Source: Allokutzneria sp. NRRL B-24872
GTDB taxonomy: Bacteria > Actinomycetota > Actinomycetes > Mycobacteriales > Pseudonocardiaceae
Direction of reading: 5' to 3'
Assembly: GCF_002155965.1 (NCBI RefSeq)
Contig: NZ_MUMH01000099.1
Location: forward strand, 1 to 43,207
DNA: 43,207 nucleotides
The stretch's first letter is position 1. Each line of letters opens with the position of its first letter. A program made the translations under genes and the position numbers. The notes under the pieces were generated by a model. The model did not search any database and had not been told where the DNA came from. It saw only the letters and a program-made list of their open reading frames with translations. Positions 7,345 through 14,813 of the stretch are shown in pieces.

Positions 7345-8468
7345 AGCACCACCAGTTCATGCGGCTGGTTGTTCAGCGAGCGGCGGCCGTCCTCGGTGAC
7401 CACCACGATGTCCTCGATCCGCGCGCCCCACCGGCCCGGCAGGTAGATCCCCGGCTCCACGCTGAAGGCCATCCCCGGCTCCAGCGGGATGTCGTTGCCC
7501 GCCACCACGTACGGCTCCTCGTGCACGTCGAGCCCGATGCCGTGGCCGGTGCGGTGCACGAAGTGCTCGCCGAGCCCGGCGGCGGTGATCGCCGAGCGCG
7601 CGGCGTCGTCGACCGACTCGGCGGTGACTCCGGGGCGCACCGCGCGGACGGCGGCGTCCTGGGCGATCCGCAGGATCTCGTAGGCGTCCGCGACACCCGC
7701 GCCCGAGGGCTGGCCGATCGAGTAGGTCCTCGTGCAGTCGGAGTTGTAGCCGCTCGGCATCGGCCCACCGATGTCGACCACCACGACGTCGCCCCGCTCG
7801 ATGACGCGATCGGAGACCTCGTGGTGCGGGCTGGCGCCGTTGGGGCCGGAGCCGACGATCACGAACTCGGCGGTGACGTGGCCCTCGGCGACGATCGCGG
7901 CCGCGATGTCCGCGCGAACCTCGGCCTCGGTGCGGCCCGCGCGCAGCCACTCGCCCATCCGCGCGTGCACGCGGTCGATCGCCGCGCCCGCCTCGGCCAG
8001 CGCCTCGATCTCGGCGGCGTCCTTGCGCATCCGCAGTTCCCGCACGATCGGCCCGGCCAGGTCCTGCCGCGCGTCGCCGAGCGCGTCGCGCAGCTGCAAC
8101 GCGTGCAGCGCGGGCATCATGTCCGACACCGCGAACGCCGCCGCGCCGGAGAGGTGGTCGGCCGCCATCCGGAACGGGTCCTCGCCGTCCACCCACGTGC
8201 GCTGCTCGACGCCGAGCTCGGCCAGCGGCAGGTGCGCGTACCCGGGAGCCTCCAGCGCGGGCAGCAGCAACACCGGCACGCCGTCGGCGGGCAGCAGCAG
8301 GCAGCTCAGCCGCTCGTGCGAGCCGCCGCCGACGCCGAGCAGGTACCGCAGATCCGATCCGGGAGCGATCACCAGGGCGTCCACCCCGGCCTTCCCGGTG
8401 GCCTCCGCGGCACGGCCCAGGCGGGCGCGAAGCGCTGGGACGTCGAGCGTCCCGGTGTTCGTGGACAT
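7341..8468 (-). CDS. M24 family metallopeptidase (Xaa-Pro peptidase, PepE-like)
   Basis: Cytoplasmic pita-bread metallopeptidase of 375 residues. An N-terminal creatinase-like domain spans about residues 1-135. The M24 catalytic domain has the dinuclear-metal ligands in order: Asp in VVDIGGPM, Asp in NSDCTRTY, His in GHGIGLDVHEEP, Glu in FSVEPGIY, and Glu in ARIEDIVVV. The length matches mycobacterial PepE (Rv2089c), whose genomic neighbours are also conserved here. Predicted role: removal of an N-terminal residue before proline, or cleavage of Xaa-Pro dipeptides. The start at ATG 8468 is chosen because a TAGTCT -10 box (8476-8481) lies 7 bp upstream, giving a leaderless transcript. An upstream TTG (8492) falls inside the operator palindrome. 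Confidence 0.92.
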   Translation of the reverse strand: MSTNTGTLDVPALRARLGRAAEATGKAGVDALVIAPGSDLRYLLGVGGGSHERLSCLLLPADGVPVLLLPALEAPGYAHLPLAELGVEQRTWVDGEDPFRMAADHLSGAAAFAVSDMMPALHALQLRDALGDARQDLAGPIVRELRMRKDAAEIEALAEAGAAIDRVHARMGEWLRAGRTEAEVRADIAAAIVAEGHVTAEFVIVGSGPNGASPHHEVSDRVIERGDVVVVDIGGPMPSGYNSDCTRTYSIGQPSGAGVADAYEILRIAQDAAVRAVRPGVTAESVDDAARSAITAAGLGEHFVHRTGHGIGLDVHEEPYVVAGNDIPLEPGMAFSVEPGIYLPGRWGARIEDIVVVTEDGRRSLNNQPHELVVL

Positions 8469-8475
8469 GCGTACC

Positions 8476-8550
8476 AGACTAGTCGAAGTCAACCAAAGTT
8501 GACGCGCCTTTCAAGTCAACCTAGATTGACGTCAGTGGAGCACGTAGGTT
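8476..8550. promoter_or_regulatory. Divergent promoter region with two 16-bp operator palindromes
   Basis: GTCAACCAAAGTTGAC (8488-8503) and GTCAACCTAGATTGAC (8515-8530) are near-perfect palindromes sharing the half-site GTCAAC, with centres 27 bp apart. The first lies next to the M24 peptidase -10 (TAGTCT on the minus strand, 8476-8481). The second lies where the -35 of the small HTH gene should be (its -10 is TAGGTT, 8545-8550). Each palindrome therefore covers one of the two divergent promoters. Confidence 0.7.
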
Positions 8551-8556
8551 GAGCGG

Positions 8557-8790
8557 ATGGAGGTCGACAGGTTGGCAACGCTGGTCGGGCAGGCGGGCGA
8601 CGACGACCCGCTCAAGGCACTGCGCGCCGCCGCCGAGATCCGGCACGAGGCCGAGCGCATCGAGGCCGTCCAGGTGCGGCGCGCCCGCACCCGGGGCGTG
8701 CCGTGGGCGCTCATCGCCGAGTCGCTCGGCGTCTCCAAGCAGGCCGTGCACAAGAAGTACGGCGGCAGCCGCTTCAGCGCGCGCGGCTGA
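8557..8790 (+). CDS. Small helix-turn-helix protein
   Basis: A 77-residue protein. A helical N-terminal half (about residues 15-45, rich in Ala, Arg and Glu) is followed by a clear helix-turn-helix: PWALIAESLGVSKQAVHKKYG (about 49-69). This two-part layout is common in small actinobacterial HTH proteins. There is no ligand domain. ATG 8557 is preceded at 6 bp by a TAGGTT -10 box, so the mRNA is probably leaderless. It is divergent from the M24 peptidase/AsnC operon, and the shared region carries two palindromes it may bind. Its function is unknown beyond likely DNA binding. Confidence 0.8.
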   Translation: MEVDRLATLVGQAGDDDPLKALRAAAEIRHEAERIEAVQVRRARTRGVPWALIAESLGVSKQAVHKKYGGSRFSARG

Positions 8791-8842
8791 CCACCGTCCT
8801 CTGTGGACACTCCCCCTCGGCCCGCGAAGCACTCCGCCCCCA

Positions 8843-8950
8843 CGAACGCCCCGTTCGGTGCGTCCAACTCCCTGAATGACCCCTTCGGGTACTTCAACGC
8901 ACCAAACGACCCGTTGAGTGCTACCAACGCACCAAACGGGTCGTTCAGGG
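8843..8950. repeat. 30-bp-period palindrome array (locus 2, four copies)
   Basis: Four imperfect palindromes are centred at 8850, 8880, 8910 and 8940, exactly 30 bp apart. They are CGAACGCCCCGTTCG (8843-8857), CTGAATGACCCCTTCGG (8872-8888), CCAAACGACCCGTTGAG (8902-8918) and CCAAACGGGTCGTTCAG (8932-8948). The 13-bp spacers are related (containing TNCAACNC). The array ends CAGGGCTTAA, as at locus 3. It lies between convergent genes (stops at 8790 and 8993). Confidence 0.85.
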
Positions 8951-8992
8951 CTTAAGCGGCGGAGTGGGGCGGAGTGCAGCTGAGCGGGGTGG

Positions 8993-10264
8993 TCAGCGGG
9001 CGTCCATCTGGCGCCAGATGGGGAAGATCAGCGGGCAGAGGGTGGCGCAGAGGTAGATGAGGCCGCCCGCCGCGAAGGTCAGGTGCACCTCCCAGGTCTC
9101 CACGGCCAGCCCGCCGAGCAGGGAGCCCAGCGGCATGCCGACGAGCGCGCACGCGCCGATCGCGCCGATCACGGTGCTGCGGATGTGCACGGGGATGCGG
9201 CCGTACTCCACCACCGCGAGCAGCGGGTTGATCGAGCCGGCGGCGAACCCGGCGACGGCGACCACCAGCAGGATCGCGGGCAGGCCGGGGTCGACGGTGT
9301 AGATCAGCAGGCGCACGGGGCCGACGAGGATGAAGGCCGTGGTGAACAGCAGCCTGCGCTGGTGGATGCGGTGCCCGATCCAGCCGTAGACCAGCGTCCC
9401 GGTCAGCGCGCACGCGCCGAAAACGCCGATGATCATGCCGAGGGCCACGCTGCTGTGCAGCACGTCGCGGGCGTAGGAGGGCATGAGCACGGTGATCGTG
9501 GCGCTGTCGAGCGCGTTGGTCACCGCGATCATCCCGGCGATGGCCGCGATCAGGCGGTCGGAGCGCAGGTACGCCAGGCCCTCGCGCAGCTCGGCGAAGT
9601 AGTGCCTGCGCGCGGGGCGCTCGGTGTCGAGGTCGCGCACGCCGACGGCGATCACCAAGGCGGAGAACAGGAAGGTCACCGCGTCGATCACCAGCACCTG
9701 CGGCGGCCCGGTCAGCGCGATCAGCGAACCGGCGAGCGGGCCGCCCAGCATCCTGGTCGCCCGGCCCGCGCCGTCGTAGCCGCTGGCGGCGCGCTCCATC
9801 GAGGTCCCGGCCAGCTCGGTCAGCCTGGGCAGCATGCTGTAGCGCGCGGTGTCACCGGGCGCGCGGCTGAGCCCGAGCACCATCGCGAGCACCACCAGCT
9901 GCCAGATCGGCAGGCCGTTGGCCGCGTGCAGCAGGGGGATCGACCCGACCGCGACGGCGGCGACGAGGTCGGAGGCCATGCTGACGCGCTTGGCGCCGAA
10001 GCGGCCGACCAGCGGGCCGCCGAGCACCGAGGACAGCACGAGGCCGACCGCCTCGATGGCCGCGACGAGGCCGGTCTGGGTGGCACTGCCGGTCGTCTGG
10101 AGCACGAACCACGGGATGGCCATCAGGGTCATGGTCGTCCCGCACCCGGAGACCGCGTTCGCGACGAGCACCGAGGCGAGCGGCCCTCGCGCGCGCTCGG
10201 GTGCCCGCGCCGGGAACGACCCGACTCCTGCGCGCGGTAGCGGGGCGGGTTCGGCAAGGGTCAA
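8993..10264 (-). CDS. MFS transporter
   Basis: Major facilitator of 423 residues with about 12 membrane segments in two six-helix halves. The loop after helix 2 carries GGPLVGRFGAKRVSMASD, a variant of the MFS motif A. It resembles drug/metabolite exporters of the enterobactin-exporter type, but the substrate cannot be told. The start is a TTG at 10264, overlapping the upstream regulator's stop (TTGA) and preceded by a perfect GAGGAG eight bases away inside the regulator gene. This supports translational coupling and outweighs the later GTG at 10171. The operon is regulator then transporter, so the ArsR-type protein probably controls export. The gene ends next to the repeat array at 8843-8950. 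Confidence 0.9.
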   Translation of the reverse strand: MTLAEPAPLPRAGVGSFPARAPERARGPLASVLVANAVSGCGTTMTLMAIPWFVLQTTGSATQTGLVAAIEAVGLVLSSVLGGPLVGRFGAKRVSMASDLVAAVAVGSIPLLHAANGLPIWQLVVLAMVLGLSRAPGDTARYSMLPRLTELAGTSMERAASGYDGAGRATRMLGGPLAGSLIALTGPPQVLVIDAVTFLFSALVIAVGVRDLDTERPARRHYFAELREGLAYLRSDRLIAAIAGMIAVTNALDSATITVLMPSYARDVLHSSVALGMIIGVFGACALTGTLVYGWIGHRIHQRRLLFTTAFILVGPVRLLIYTVDPGLPAILLVVAVAGFAAGSINPLLAVVEYGRIPVHIRSTVIGAIGACALVGMPLGSLLGGLAVETWEVHLTFAAGGLIYLCATLCPLIFPIWRQMDAR

Positions 10265-10851
10265 GGCTGCTGCTCCTCGTTGCGGGTGCGGGGGAATGCC
10301 TGCAACTGCACCCGGACCGCCTCGTCGCCCTCGGCGCCCGCGCGGCGGTAGCGCTCGACGACGGCGCCCAGCTCCTCGACGAGCCGGGCCAGCTCCGGGG
10401 CGGTGAGCCGCAGGTCCCAGTCGGACAGGGTCGAGGCGCACACCCACTCGCGGCGCCAGGACTCCACGGCGGCGACGAAGGCGACGGCGTGGCCGAAGTC
10501 GCGGTTGACCACCTCGTGCATCAGCACCCGCAACGCGCCCCACGAGTCGGGGTCGTCCAGGAACTGGGCCTTGTCGAAGGTGGTCACCTCGTGCCGGGCG
10601 CGCCACCAGCGGTCGCGCCGGTTGCCGCGATCCGGGTCCTCCTCGATGAACCCGTACTCGGCGAGCTGGCGCAGGTGCCAGCTGGTGCTGCCGGAGCTCT
10701 CACCGAGCAGGGCGGCGAGCCCGGAGGCGGTCGCCGGGCCGTCCGCGCGGAGCAGCCCGAGGATGCGCAGGCGCAGCGGGTGCGCCAGCCCCCGGAGGCT
10801 GCGGGCGTCCAGTGGCTGCCCTCGCCGCGTGGAGTCGGTCGTTGTCGGCAC
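10261..10851 (-). CDS. ArsR-type winged-helix regulator
   Basis: A 196-residue regulator. The N-terminal winged helix-turn-helix (about residues 15-90) reads LAHPLRLRILGLLRADGPATA, then a recognition region SGSTSWHLRQLAEYGFI, and a wing rich in Arg and Trp (GNRRDRWWRARH). The C-terminal half (about 95-190) is helical with several Trp residues and may form the effector or dimer domain. There is no cysteine metal site typical of true ArsR, so a small organic ligand is more likely. It is coupled to the MFS transporter downstream. A GTG start at 10851 follows a TACCTT -10 box by 7 bp, suggesting a leaderless transcript. Confidence 0.88.
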   Translation of the reverse strand: MPTTTDSTRRGQPLDARSLRGLAHPLRLRILGLLRADGPATASGLAALLGESSGSTSWHLRQLAEYGFIEEDPDRGNRRDRWWRARHEVTTFDKAQFLDDPDSWGALRVLMHEVVNRDFGHAVAFVAAVESWRREWVCASTLSDWDLRLTAPELARLVEELGAVVERYRRAGAEGDEAVRVQLQAFPRTRNEEQQP

Positions 10852-10858
10852 CCGCGGA

Positions 10859-10935
10859 AAGGTAGTTCGCCAAGGAGCCTTTGCAATGCGTTCTTGGCAA
10901 ATCAGTTACCGAAAGCGATCGGTAGTCGTAACCGA
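10859..10935 (-). promoter_or_regulatory. Promoter and operator-like palindromes of the regulator/MFS operon
   Basis: On the minus strand, a TTGCAA -35 (10881-10886) and TACCTT -10 (10859-10864) are 16 bp apart. A symmetric element GCCAAG-N6-TTGCAA-N6-CTTGGC (10869-10898) is centred on the -35. Upstream lie TACCGA-N6-TCGGTA (10907-10924) and a further GTAACCGA (10928-10935). These fit autoregulation by the ArsR-type protein. Confidence 0.6.
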
Positions 10936-11045
10936 AGTAATCCGATCAGAGTAGTTGCGAACCCGCCAGACGAGCCGCACTCACGTTTTGACTACGCAGA
11001 GCGGGCGCATCCACACGACCGAGTGGCCCAGTGCAGAGGACGCAA

Positions 11046-11073
11046 CCGCCCCGGCCGAGGGCGACCGGGGCGG
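11046..11073 (-). terminator. Terminator hairpin after the TetR/membrane-protein operon
   Basis: CCGCCCCGG (11046-11054) and CCGGGGCGG (11065-11073) form a perfect 9-bp G/C stem with a 10-nt loop, 15 bp after the stop of the minus-strand membrane protein. Confidence 0.65.
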
Positions 11074-11088
11074 CGGACGAGCGGAGCG

Positions 11089-11655
11089 TCAGGAGCCGGA
11101 GAGCGAGACCTCGCGCTGACGGGGCTCGGGCTTGGGCTTGAAGGTGAACGACAGCGAGTAGACGCCGTCCACGACCAGCACGACGGTCCAGATCATCGCG
11201 ACGTCGGCCAGCGCCTCCGCCCGGCCGAGGTCCCAGTCGGCCAGCCACAGGCCCCCGGCGAGCAGGCTGACGCCCAGCGCCCACGACGCGACGTGCCGGA
11301 ACCAGCCGGAGCGCAGGTGCTGGGCGTGCGCGCGGCCGTGCTCCGGCTTGCGGACCGGCGGCGGCCCCCCGGCGAAGCGGTGGTTCATCCGCTGGTCGGC
11401 CCACTTGATCATCTTGTGCCCCCACACCACGGAGATGCCGAGGTAGAGGGCGGCGACCGCGTGGTGGAACTCCGCCTTGCCGCCGACGGAGAGGTCGTAG
11501 CCGGCGACCGCGAGCAGGAACACGTCGGTCAGCGGGGTGCAGATCAGGAAGACGACGCCGAGCTTGGGCATCTTCAGGACGTAGCGCGAGAACAGCCCCA
11601 GCGCGATGAACAACCAGAACCCGACCTCGGCTCCGATGATGGCCCAGTAGATCAT
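11089..11655 (-). CDS. Integral membrane protein, unknown function
   Basis: A 188-residue polytopic protein with membrane segments at about 2-24, 35-55, 68-88, 130-150 and 155-175. Between the third and fourth lies a conserved-looking cytoplasmic stretch (VWGHKMIKWADQRMNHRF) and a basic loop. The C-terminus is a basic tail (KPKPEPRQREVSLSGS). ATG 11655 overlaps the TetR stop (ATGA) and has a GGGGAG ribosome site five bases upstream, so it is co-translated with the TetR regulator and is probably its target. I do not recognise a named family. It might be a small transporter or a membrane stress protein. Confidence 0.8.
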   Translation of the reverse strand: MIYWAIIGAEVGFWLFIALGLFSRYVLKMPKLGVVFLICTPLTDVFLLAVAGYDLSVGGKAEFHHAVAALYLGISVVWGHKMIKWADQRMNHRFAGGPPPVRKPEHGRAHAQHLRSGWFRHVASWALGVSLLAGGLWLADWDLGRAEALADVAMIWTVVLVVDGVYSLSFTFKPKPEPRQREVSLSGS

Positions 11656-12287
11656 GCGTTCTCCCCTGTGTCCGATGTCGTGAACACGCGCCCGAGCCGC
11701 GCGTCGACGGCGTCGACGACCCGCTCGGCGGTGATGTGCCCGGAGGCGAGCAGCGCCTGCTGCGCCAGCCCCTCGGCGAAGGCCAGCAGGTGCAGCGCCT
11801 CGGCCTCCAGGTCGAGCCCCGGCGCGATCTCCCCCGCCGCCCGCCCGCGCCGCAGCGCGTCGGTCATCTGCTCGACCCGGCGCAGCAGCGCGGTCTCGTA
11901 GACCTTGGCCAGCTGCGGGGTCGCGGCGCCGCGCGCGCAGAAGGCCAGCCAGACCCGCACCTCGTCGGCGCGCTCGTCGTCCAGCGGCATCAGCTGCGAC
12001 AGGGCCTCGCGCACCAGCGAGCGCGCGGGGACCTCCGCCAGGTCCTGGCCGCTGTCCTCCAGCCACCGCCGCAGCCGCTCGTCGAAGCGCTCGTCAATGG
12101 TGTGGAAGGCCAGCAGCAGCATCTCGTCCTTGGTGGCGAAGTAGTGCTGCACCAGGCCGACCGAGACCCCGGCCGCCGCGGCCACCTTGGCGACGCTGAC
12201 CTCGTCCAGCCCGCGCTCGGCGGTGAGCCGCAGCAGGGCGTGGACCACCTGCGCGCGCCGGAGCTCGGGGTCGATCACCTTGGGCAT
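11652..12287 (-). CDS. TetR-family transcriptional regulator
   Basis: A 211-residue TetR regulator. The N-terminal helix-turn-helix (about residues 8-55) reads VVHALLRLTAERGLDEVSVAKVAAAAGVSVGLVQHYFATKDEML, written here in part: AAAAGVSVGLVQHYF is the diagnostic recognition segment. The C-terminal helical domain (about 60-205) resembles the BetI/AcrR ligand domain. Start ATG 12287 lies 3 bp from a near-perfect 26-bp palindrome and 6 bp from a TATTGT -10 box, so the regulator very probably represses its own leaderless promoter. It is coupled to the membrane protein gene downstream. The divergent exonuclease gene starts 82 bp away and might be affected. Confidence 0.93.
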   Translation of the reverse strand: MPKVIDPELRRAQVVHALLRLTAERGLDEVSVAKVAAAAGVSVGLVQHYFATKDEMLLLAFHTIDERFDERLRRWLEDSGQDLAEVPARSLVREALSQLMPLDDERADEVRVWLAFCARGAATPQLAKVYETALLRRVEQMTDALRRGRAAGEIAPGLDLEAEALHLLAFAEGLAQQALLASGHITAERVVDAVDARLGRVFTTSDTGENA

Positions 12288-12289
12288 GT

Positions 12290-12322
12290 TTTTACAATAT
12301 GAACATATTGCAAAACGCGCAA
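12290..12322 (-). promoter_or_regulatory. TetR operator overlapping the tetR promoter
   Basis: CAATATG (12295-12301), AA, CATATTG (12304-12310) is a perfect palindrome, extended by TTTT (12290-12293) and AAAA (12312-12315) with one mismatch. On the minus strand, -35 TTGCGC (12317-12322) and -10 TATTGT (12294-12299) are separated by exactly 17 bp. The operator therefore covers the spacer and the -10. It stands out as A/T-rich in a G/C-rich region. Confidence 0.8.
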
Positions 12323-12368
12323 GGAGGTTCTCCGGCGAGAGTCAGGGGGCGGTGGCAGGCTGTGCCGG

Positions 12369-13301
12369 GTGAGGACTCCCCTGGTGCTGCTCGACTCCGC
12401 GAGCCTGTGGTTCCGTGCCTTCTACGCGCTGCCCGAGTCGATGACGGCGCCGGACGGCACCCCGGTCAACGCCGTGCGCGGCTTCGCCGACATGGTCGCC
12501 AAGATCATCACCGATCGGCGGCCGTCCCGGTTCGTCGCGTGCCTGGACGCCGACTGGCGGCCCGCCTTCCGCGTGGAGGCACTGCCCTCCTACAAGGCGC
12601 ACCGCGTCGCCGAAGCGGAGGAGAACGCCGAAGAGGTGCCCGACACGCTCACCCCGCAGGTCCCGGTGATCCTGGAGCTGCTGGACGCGATGGGCATCGC
12701 CACGGCCGAGGCGGCGGGCTACGAGGCCGACGACGTGATCGGCGCCCTCGCCACGGCCGAGGACCGCGATCCGGTCGAGGTGGTCACCGGCGACCGCGAC
12801 CTCTTCCAGCTCGTGCGCGAGGAGCCGACCCCGGTGCGCGTGATGTACACCGGCAAGGGCATCGCCAAGGCCGAGTTCTTCGGCCCCGAGGAGCTGGCCG
12901 CGCGCTACAACCTGCCGGTGGACCGCGCGGGCCCCGCCTACGCGGACATGGCGGCGCTGCGCGGAGATCCCTCCGACGGCCTGCCCGGCGTCGCGGGCAT
13001 CGGCGAGAAGACCGCCGCGGGCCTGATCACCGCCGTGGGCTCGGTGGAGGACCTGCTCGCCGCGCTCGACGACCCGGCGGACACCCGCATCCCGACGCGT
13101 TCGCGGGGGAAGCTGGAGGCCGCCCGCGACTACCTCCTCGTGGCGCCGAAGGTGGTCCGCGTTGCCGTGGACGCCCCGGTCAGCCTGGACCGCGACGACG
13201 TGCTGCCGAGCGCCCCGGTCGACCTCGACCGCGTGCGCGCGTTGCAGGAGCAGTGGGGCCTCAGCCGCTCGGTCGACCGCCTGCTGGCCGCCCTCGGCTA
13301 G
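12369..13301 (+). CDS. 5'-3' exonuclease / flap nuclease (PolA N-domain type)
   Basis: A stand-alone 310-residue protein equivalent to the 5'-nuclease domain of DNA polymerase I. The N-domain carries the metal-binding acidic residues: Asp8 in [12 protein letters not shown], Asp in [12 protein letters not shown], the EADD cluster in [12 protein letters not shown], and [12 protein letters not shown]. The helix-3-turn-helix DNA-binding region is [22 protein letters not shown]. There is no polymerase domain. Its mycobacterial counterpart is Rv2090, next to pepE as here. Role: removal of RNA primers and flaps in repair and replication. A GTG start at 12369 follows a CAGGCT -10-like box by 7 bp with no ribosome site, suggesting a leaderless message. 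Confidence 0.92.
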   Translation: MRTPLVLLDSASLWFRAFYALPESMTAPDGTPVNAVRGFADMVAKIITDRRPSRFVACLDADWRPAFRVEALPSYKAHRVAEAEENAEEVPDTLTPQVPVILELLDAMGIATAEAAGYEADDVIGALATAEDRDPVEVVTGDRDLFQLVREEPTPVRVMYTGKGIAKAEFFGPEELAARYNLPVDRAGPAYADMAALRGDPSDGLPGVAGIGEKTAAGLITAVGSVEDLLAALDDPADTRIPTRSRGKLEAARDYLLVAPKVVRVAVDAPVSLDRDDVLPSAPVDLDRVRALQEQWGLSRSVDRLLAALG

Positions 13302-13405
13302 CGACTCAGCCCGTACCGCTCGGGCATCAAGGTGAAGTTCGCTCGCGATGATGGCGAAAGCGGGGTCAGCGCGAGCACCAGGTCGCTACGCTGCGCGCTC
13401 AGGGG

Positions 13406-13440
13406 GTCGGCAGGCACTGCCGACGAGGTCCGAGAGGACC
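13406..13440. promoter_or_regulatory. Two dyads in the 5' region of the lipoprotein gene
   Basis: GTCGGCAG-GCA-CTGCCGAC (13406-13424) is a perfect 8-bp inverted repeat. GGTCC-GAGA-GGACC (13427-13440) follows 2 bp later. They lie 35-69 bp before the start codon and could be an operator or RNA stems. Confidence 0.45.
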
Positions 13441-13474
13441 GATCAGAGCAGCACCACGCATCCTGGGGGACGCC

Positions 13475-14323
13475 ATGCGCAGGATCTCGCTCGTCGTCAT
13501 GAGCACCACCGTGCTGGCGGCGCTGGCCGCCTGCACGACCACACCACCACCGGCACCGGCACCGCCCGCCCCACCCACGCTGACCAGCCCGGCCGCGCCC
13601 GCGCTCACGAAGCTGGGCAGCGCATCCGAGTTCGTCACCGCCGTCAACGAGGGCATGCGGGCGAAGAAGACCGCCACCGTCACCGCCGAAGCCCAAGCCG
13701 GCGAGGGCATCACCTCGACGCACGTCACCGGGCTGCTGCGCTTCGACGGCGGCGATCGGGTGTCCACCTCGACGGTCACCACCACTCCCGAGGGGCGCGC
13801 GACGGTCCTCATGCTGGCCGGGGAGAACTTCATGCAGAGCCTCAACACGGCCAAGCAGAACCCGGCCAAGCCCTGGAAGCGGCTCGCCCCGCCGGGCAAG
13901 TACGGCGACATGAGTTCGGACCTGTTGCTGTCCAAGAGCCTCGCGGAGGAGGTGCACCCGGTGTTGAAGATCGACTGGCTGCGCAGCTCCGGCACGCTGG
14001 AGGCGACCGCGGAGGAGTCCGTGGACGGGGTGCCCACGATCCGGTACACGATCACCGTGGACATGGCCAAGGTCCTCAAGAGCGTGGCCACGCAGAACAA
14101 CCTCCAGCTCAACGCCCAGCTGGAGCACGACATCAGCGCCGGCAAGACCAGCGTCAAGCACGAGGTGTGGGTGGGGCAGGGCACCGTCCCGCTGCGCTGG
14201 CGGACCACCGCGCCGGGGCCGGACAAGAAGCCGCTGTCCACCACGACCACCTTCCAGGACTGGGGCAAGCCGGTCGAGCTCACCGCGCCCCCCGCCGACC
14301 AGACCATCACCGAGAAGCGCTAG
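13475..14323 (+). CDS. Secreted lipoprotein, LppX/LprG-like
   Basis: A 282-residue precursor with a lipoprotein signal peptide: basic MRR, a hydrophobic core, and lipobox LAAC with the lipidated Cys at residue 20, followed by a Thr/Pro/Ala linker (about 21-50). The mature part has the size and alternating strand pattern of LolA-like actinobacterial lipoproteins (repeated DGVPTIRYTITVDMA and VWVGQGTVPLRWR elements). Family knowledge: LppX/LprG proteins carry or transfer lipids at the outer face of the membrane. The assignment rests on pattern rather than motif, so it is tentative. GGGGGA lies a few bases before ATG 13475. It ends overlapping the convergent MerR gene by 4 bp. Confidence 0.82.
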   Translation: MRRISLVVMSTTVLAALAACTTTPPPAPAPPAPPTLTSPAAPALTKLGSASEFVTAVNEGMRAKKTATVTAEAQAGEGITSTHVTGLLRFDGGDRVSTSTVTTTPEGRATVLMLAGENFMQSLNTAKQNPAKPWKRLAPPGKYGDMSSDLLLSKSLAEEVHPVLKIDWLRSSGTLEATAEESVDGVPTIRYTITVDMAKVLKSVATQNNLQLNAQLEHDISAGKTSVKHEVWVGQGTVPLRWRTTAPGPDKKPLSTTTTFQDWGKPVELTAPPADQTITEKR

Positions 14324-14733
14324 GTCCGGGTGCGCGGCAGGCTGACCGTCGCGCGGAAGCCAGGACAGTCGCTGTCGCCCTGGTGGGAGCAGTCGCGGAG
14401 GTGGCGGAGGTAGTCGCGGGCGTCCTCCAGCCGGCGAATGCGGCCGTCGACGGCCTCGATGGCTCCGGTGATCACGCGGTGCCAGGTCGTCGCGTCGCGC
14501 CCAGCGGTGAGCAGTTCGCGGATCTGGTCGATGCCGAACAACGCCGTGTCCCGCCACCGCTTCACGACCGCGATCCGGTACAGCTGCTCGACGTCGTAGC
14601 AGCGCTGGTTGGCGCGGCGGTGCGAGCTGAGCAGGCCTTCGTGCTCCCAGAAGCGCAACGTGGACAGCGGCAGCTCGAAGTGCTCGGCGGCCTCGGTGAT
14701 CGAAGTCCTGGCGATCGACGTCTGCTGGTCCAT
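14320..14733 (-). CDS. MerR-family transcriptional regulator
   Basis: A 137-residue MerR protein: helix-turn-helix TSITEAAEHFELPLSTLRFW followed by the wing motif EHEGLLSSHRRANQRCYDVEQ, then a coiled-coil dimerisation helix (about 85-115). Three cysteines are present, one in the wing and two near the C-terminus (DCSHQGDSDCP), which could bind metal or sense redox state (inference). ATG 14733 is preferred over the upstream in-frame starts since the family begins just before the HTH. It is divergent from an NmrA-type oxidoreductase 80 bp away, the usual arrangement for regulator and target, and a candidate iron box lies between them. Confidence 0.88.
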   Translation of the reverse strand: MDQQTSIARTSITEAAEHFELPLSTLRFWEHEGLLSSHRRANQRCYDVEQLYRIAVVKRWRDTALFGIDQIRELLTAGRDATTWHRVITGAIEAVDGRIRRLEDARDYLRHLRDCSHQGDSDCPGFRATVSLPRTRT

Positions 14734-14766
14734 ACCGACAGTTGACCTCAACCACACTTCAGCGGG

Positions 14767-14785
14767 CAAGGTGAGGCTTACCTAA
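14767..14785. promoter_or_regulatory. Candidate IdeR/DmdR iron box
   Basis: CAAGGTGAGGCTTACCTAA matches the actinobacterial iron-box consensus TTAGGTTAGGCTAACCTAA at 15 of 19 positions, with the core palindrome kept. It lies 28 bp before the ATG of the NmrA-type gene and overlaps a likely -10 (CCTAAT/TAATAG, 14781-14788). Iron-bound IdeR/DmdR would block transcription there. It could also affect the divergent merR gene. Confidence 0.6.
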
Positions 14786-14813
14786 TAGTCACGCCGAACG
14801 CGAGGTGCCGACC

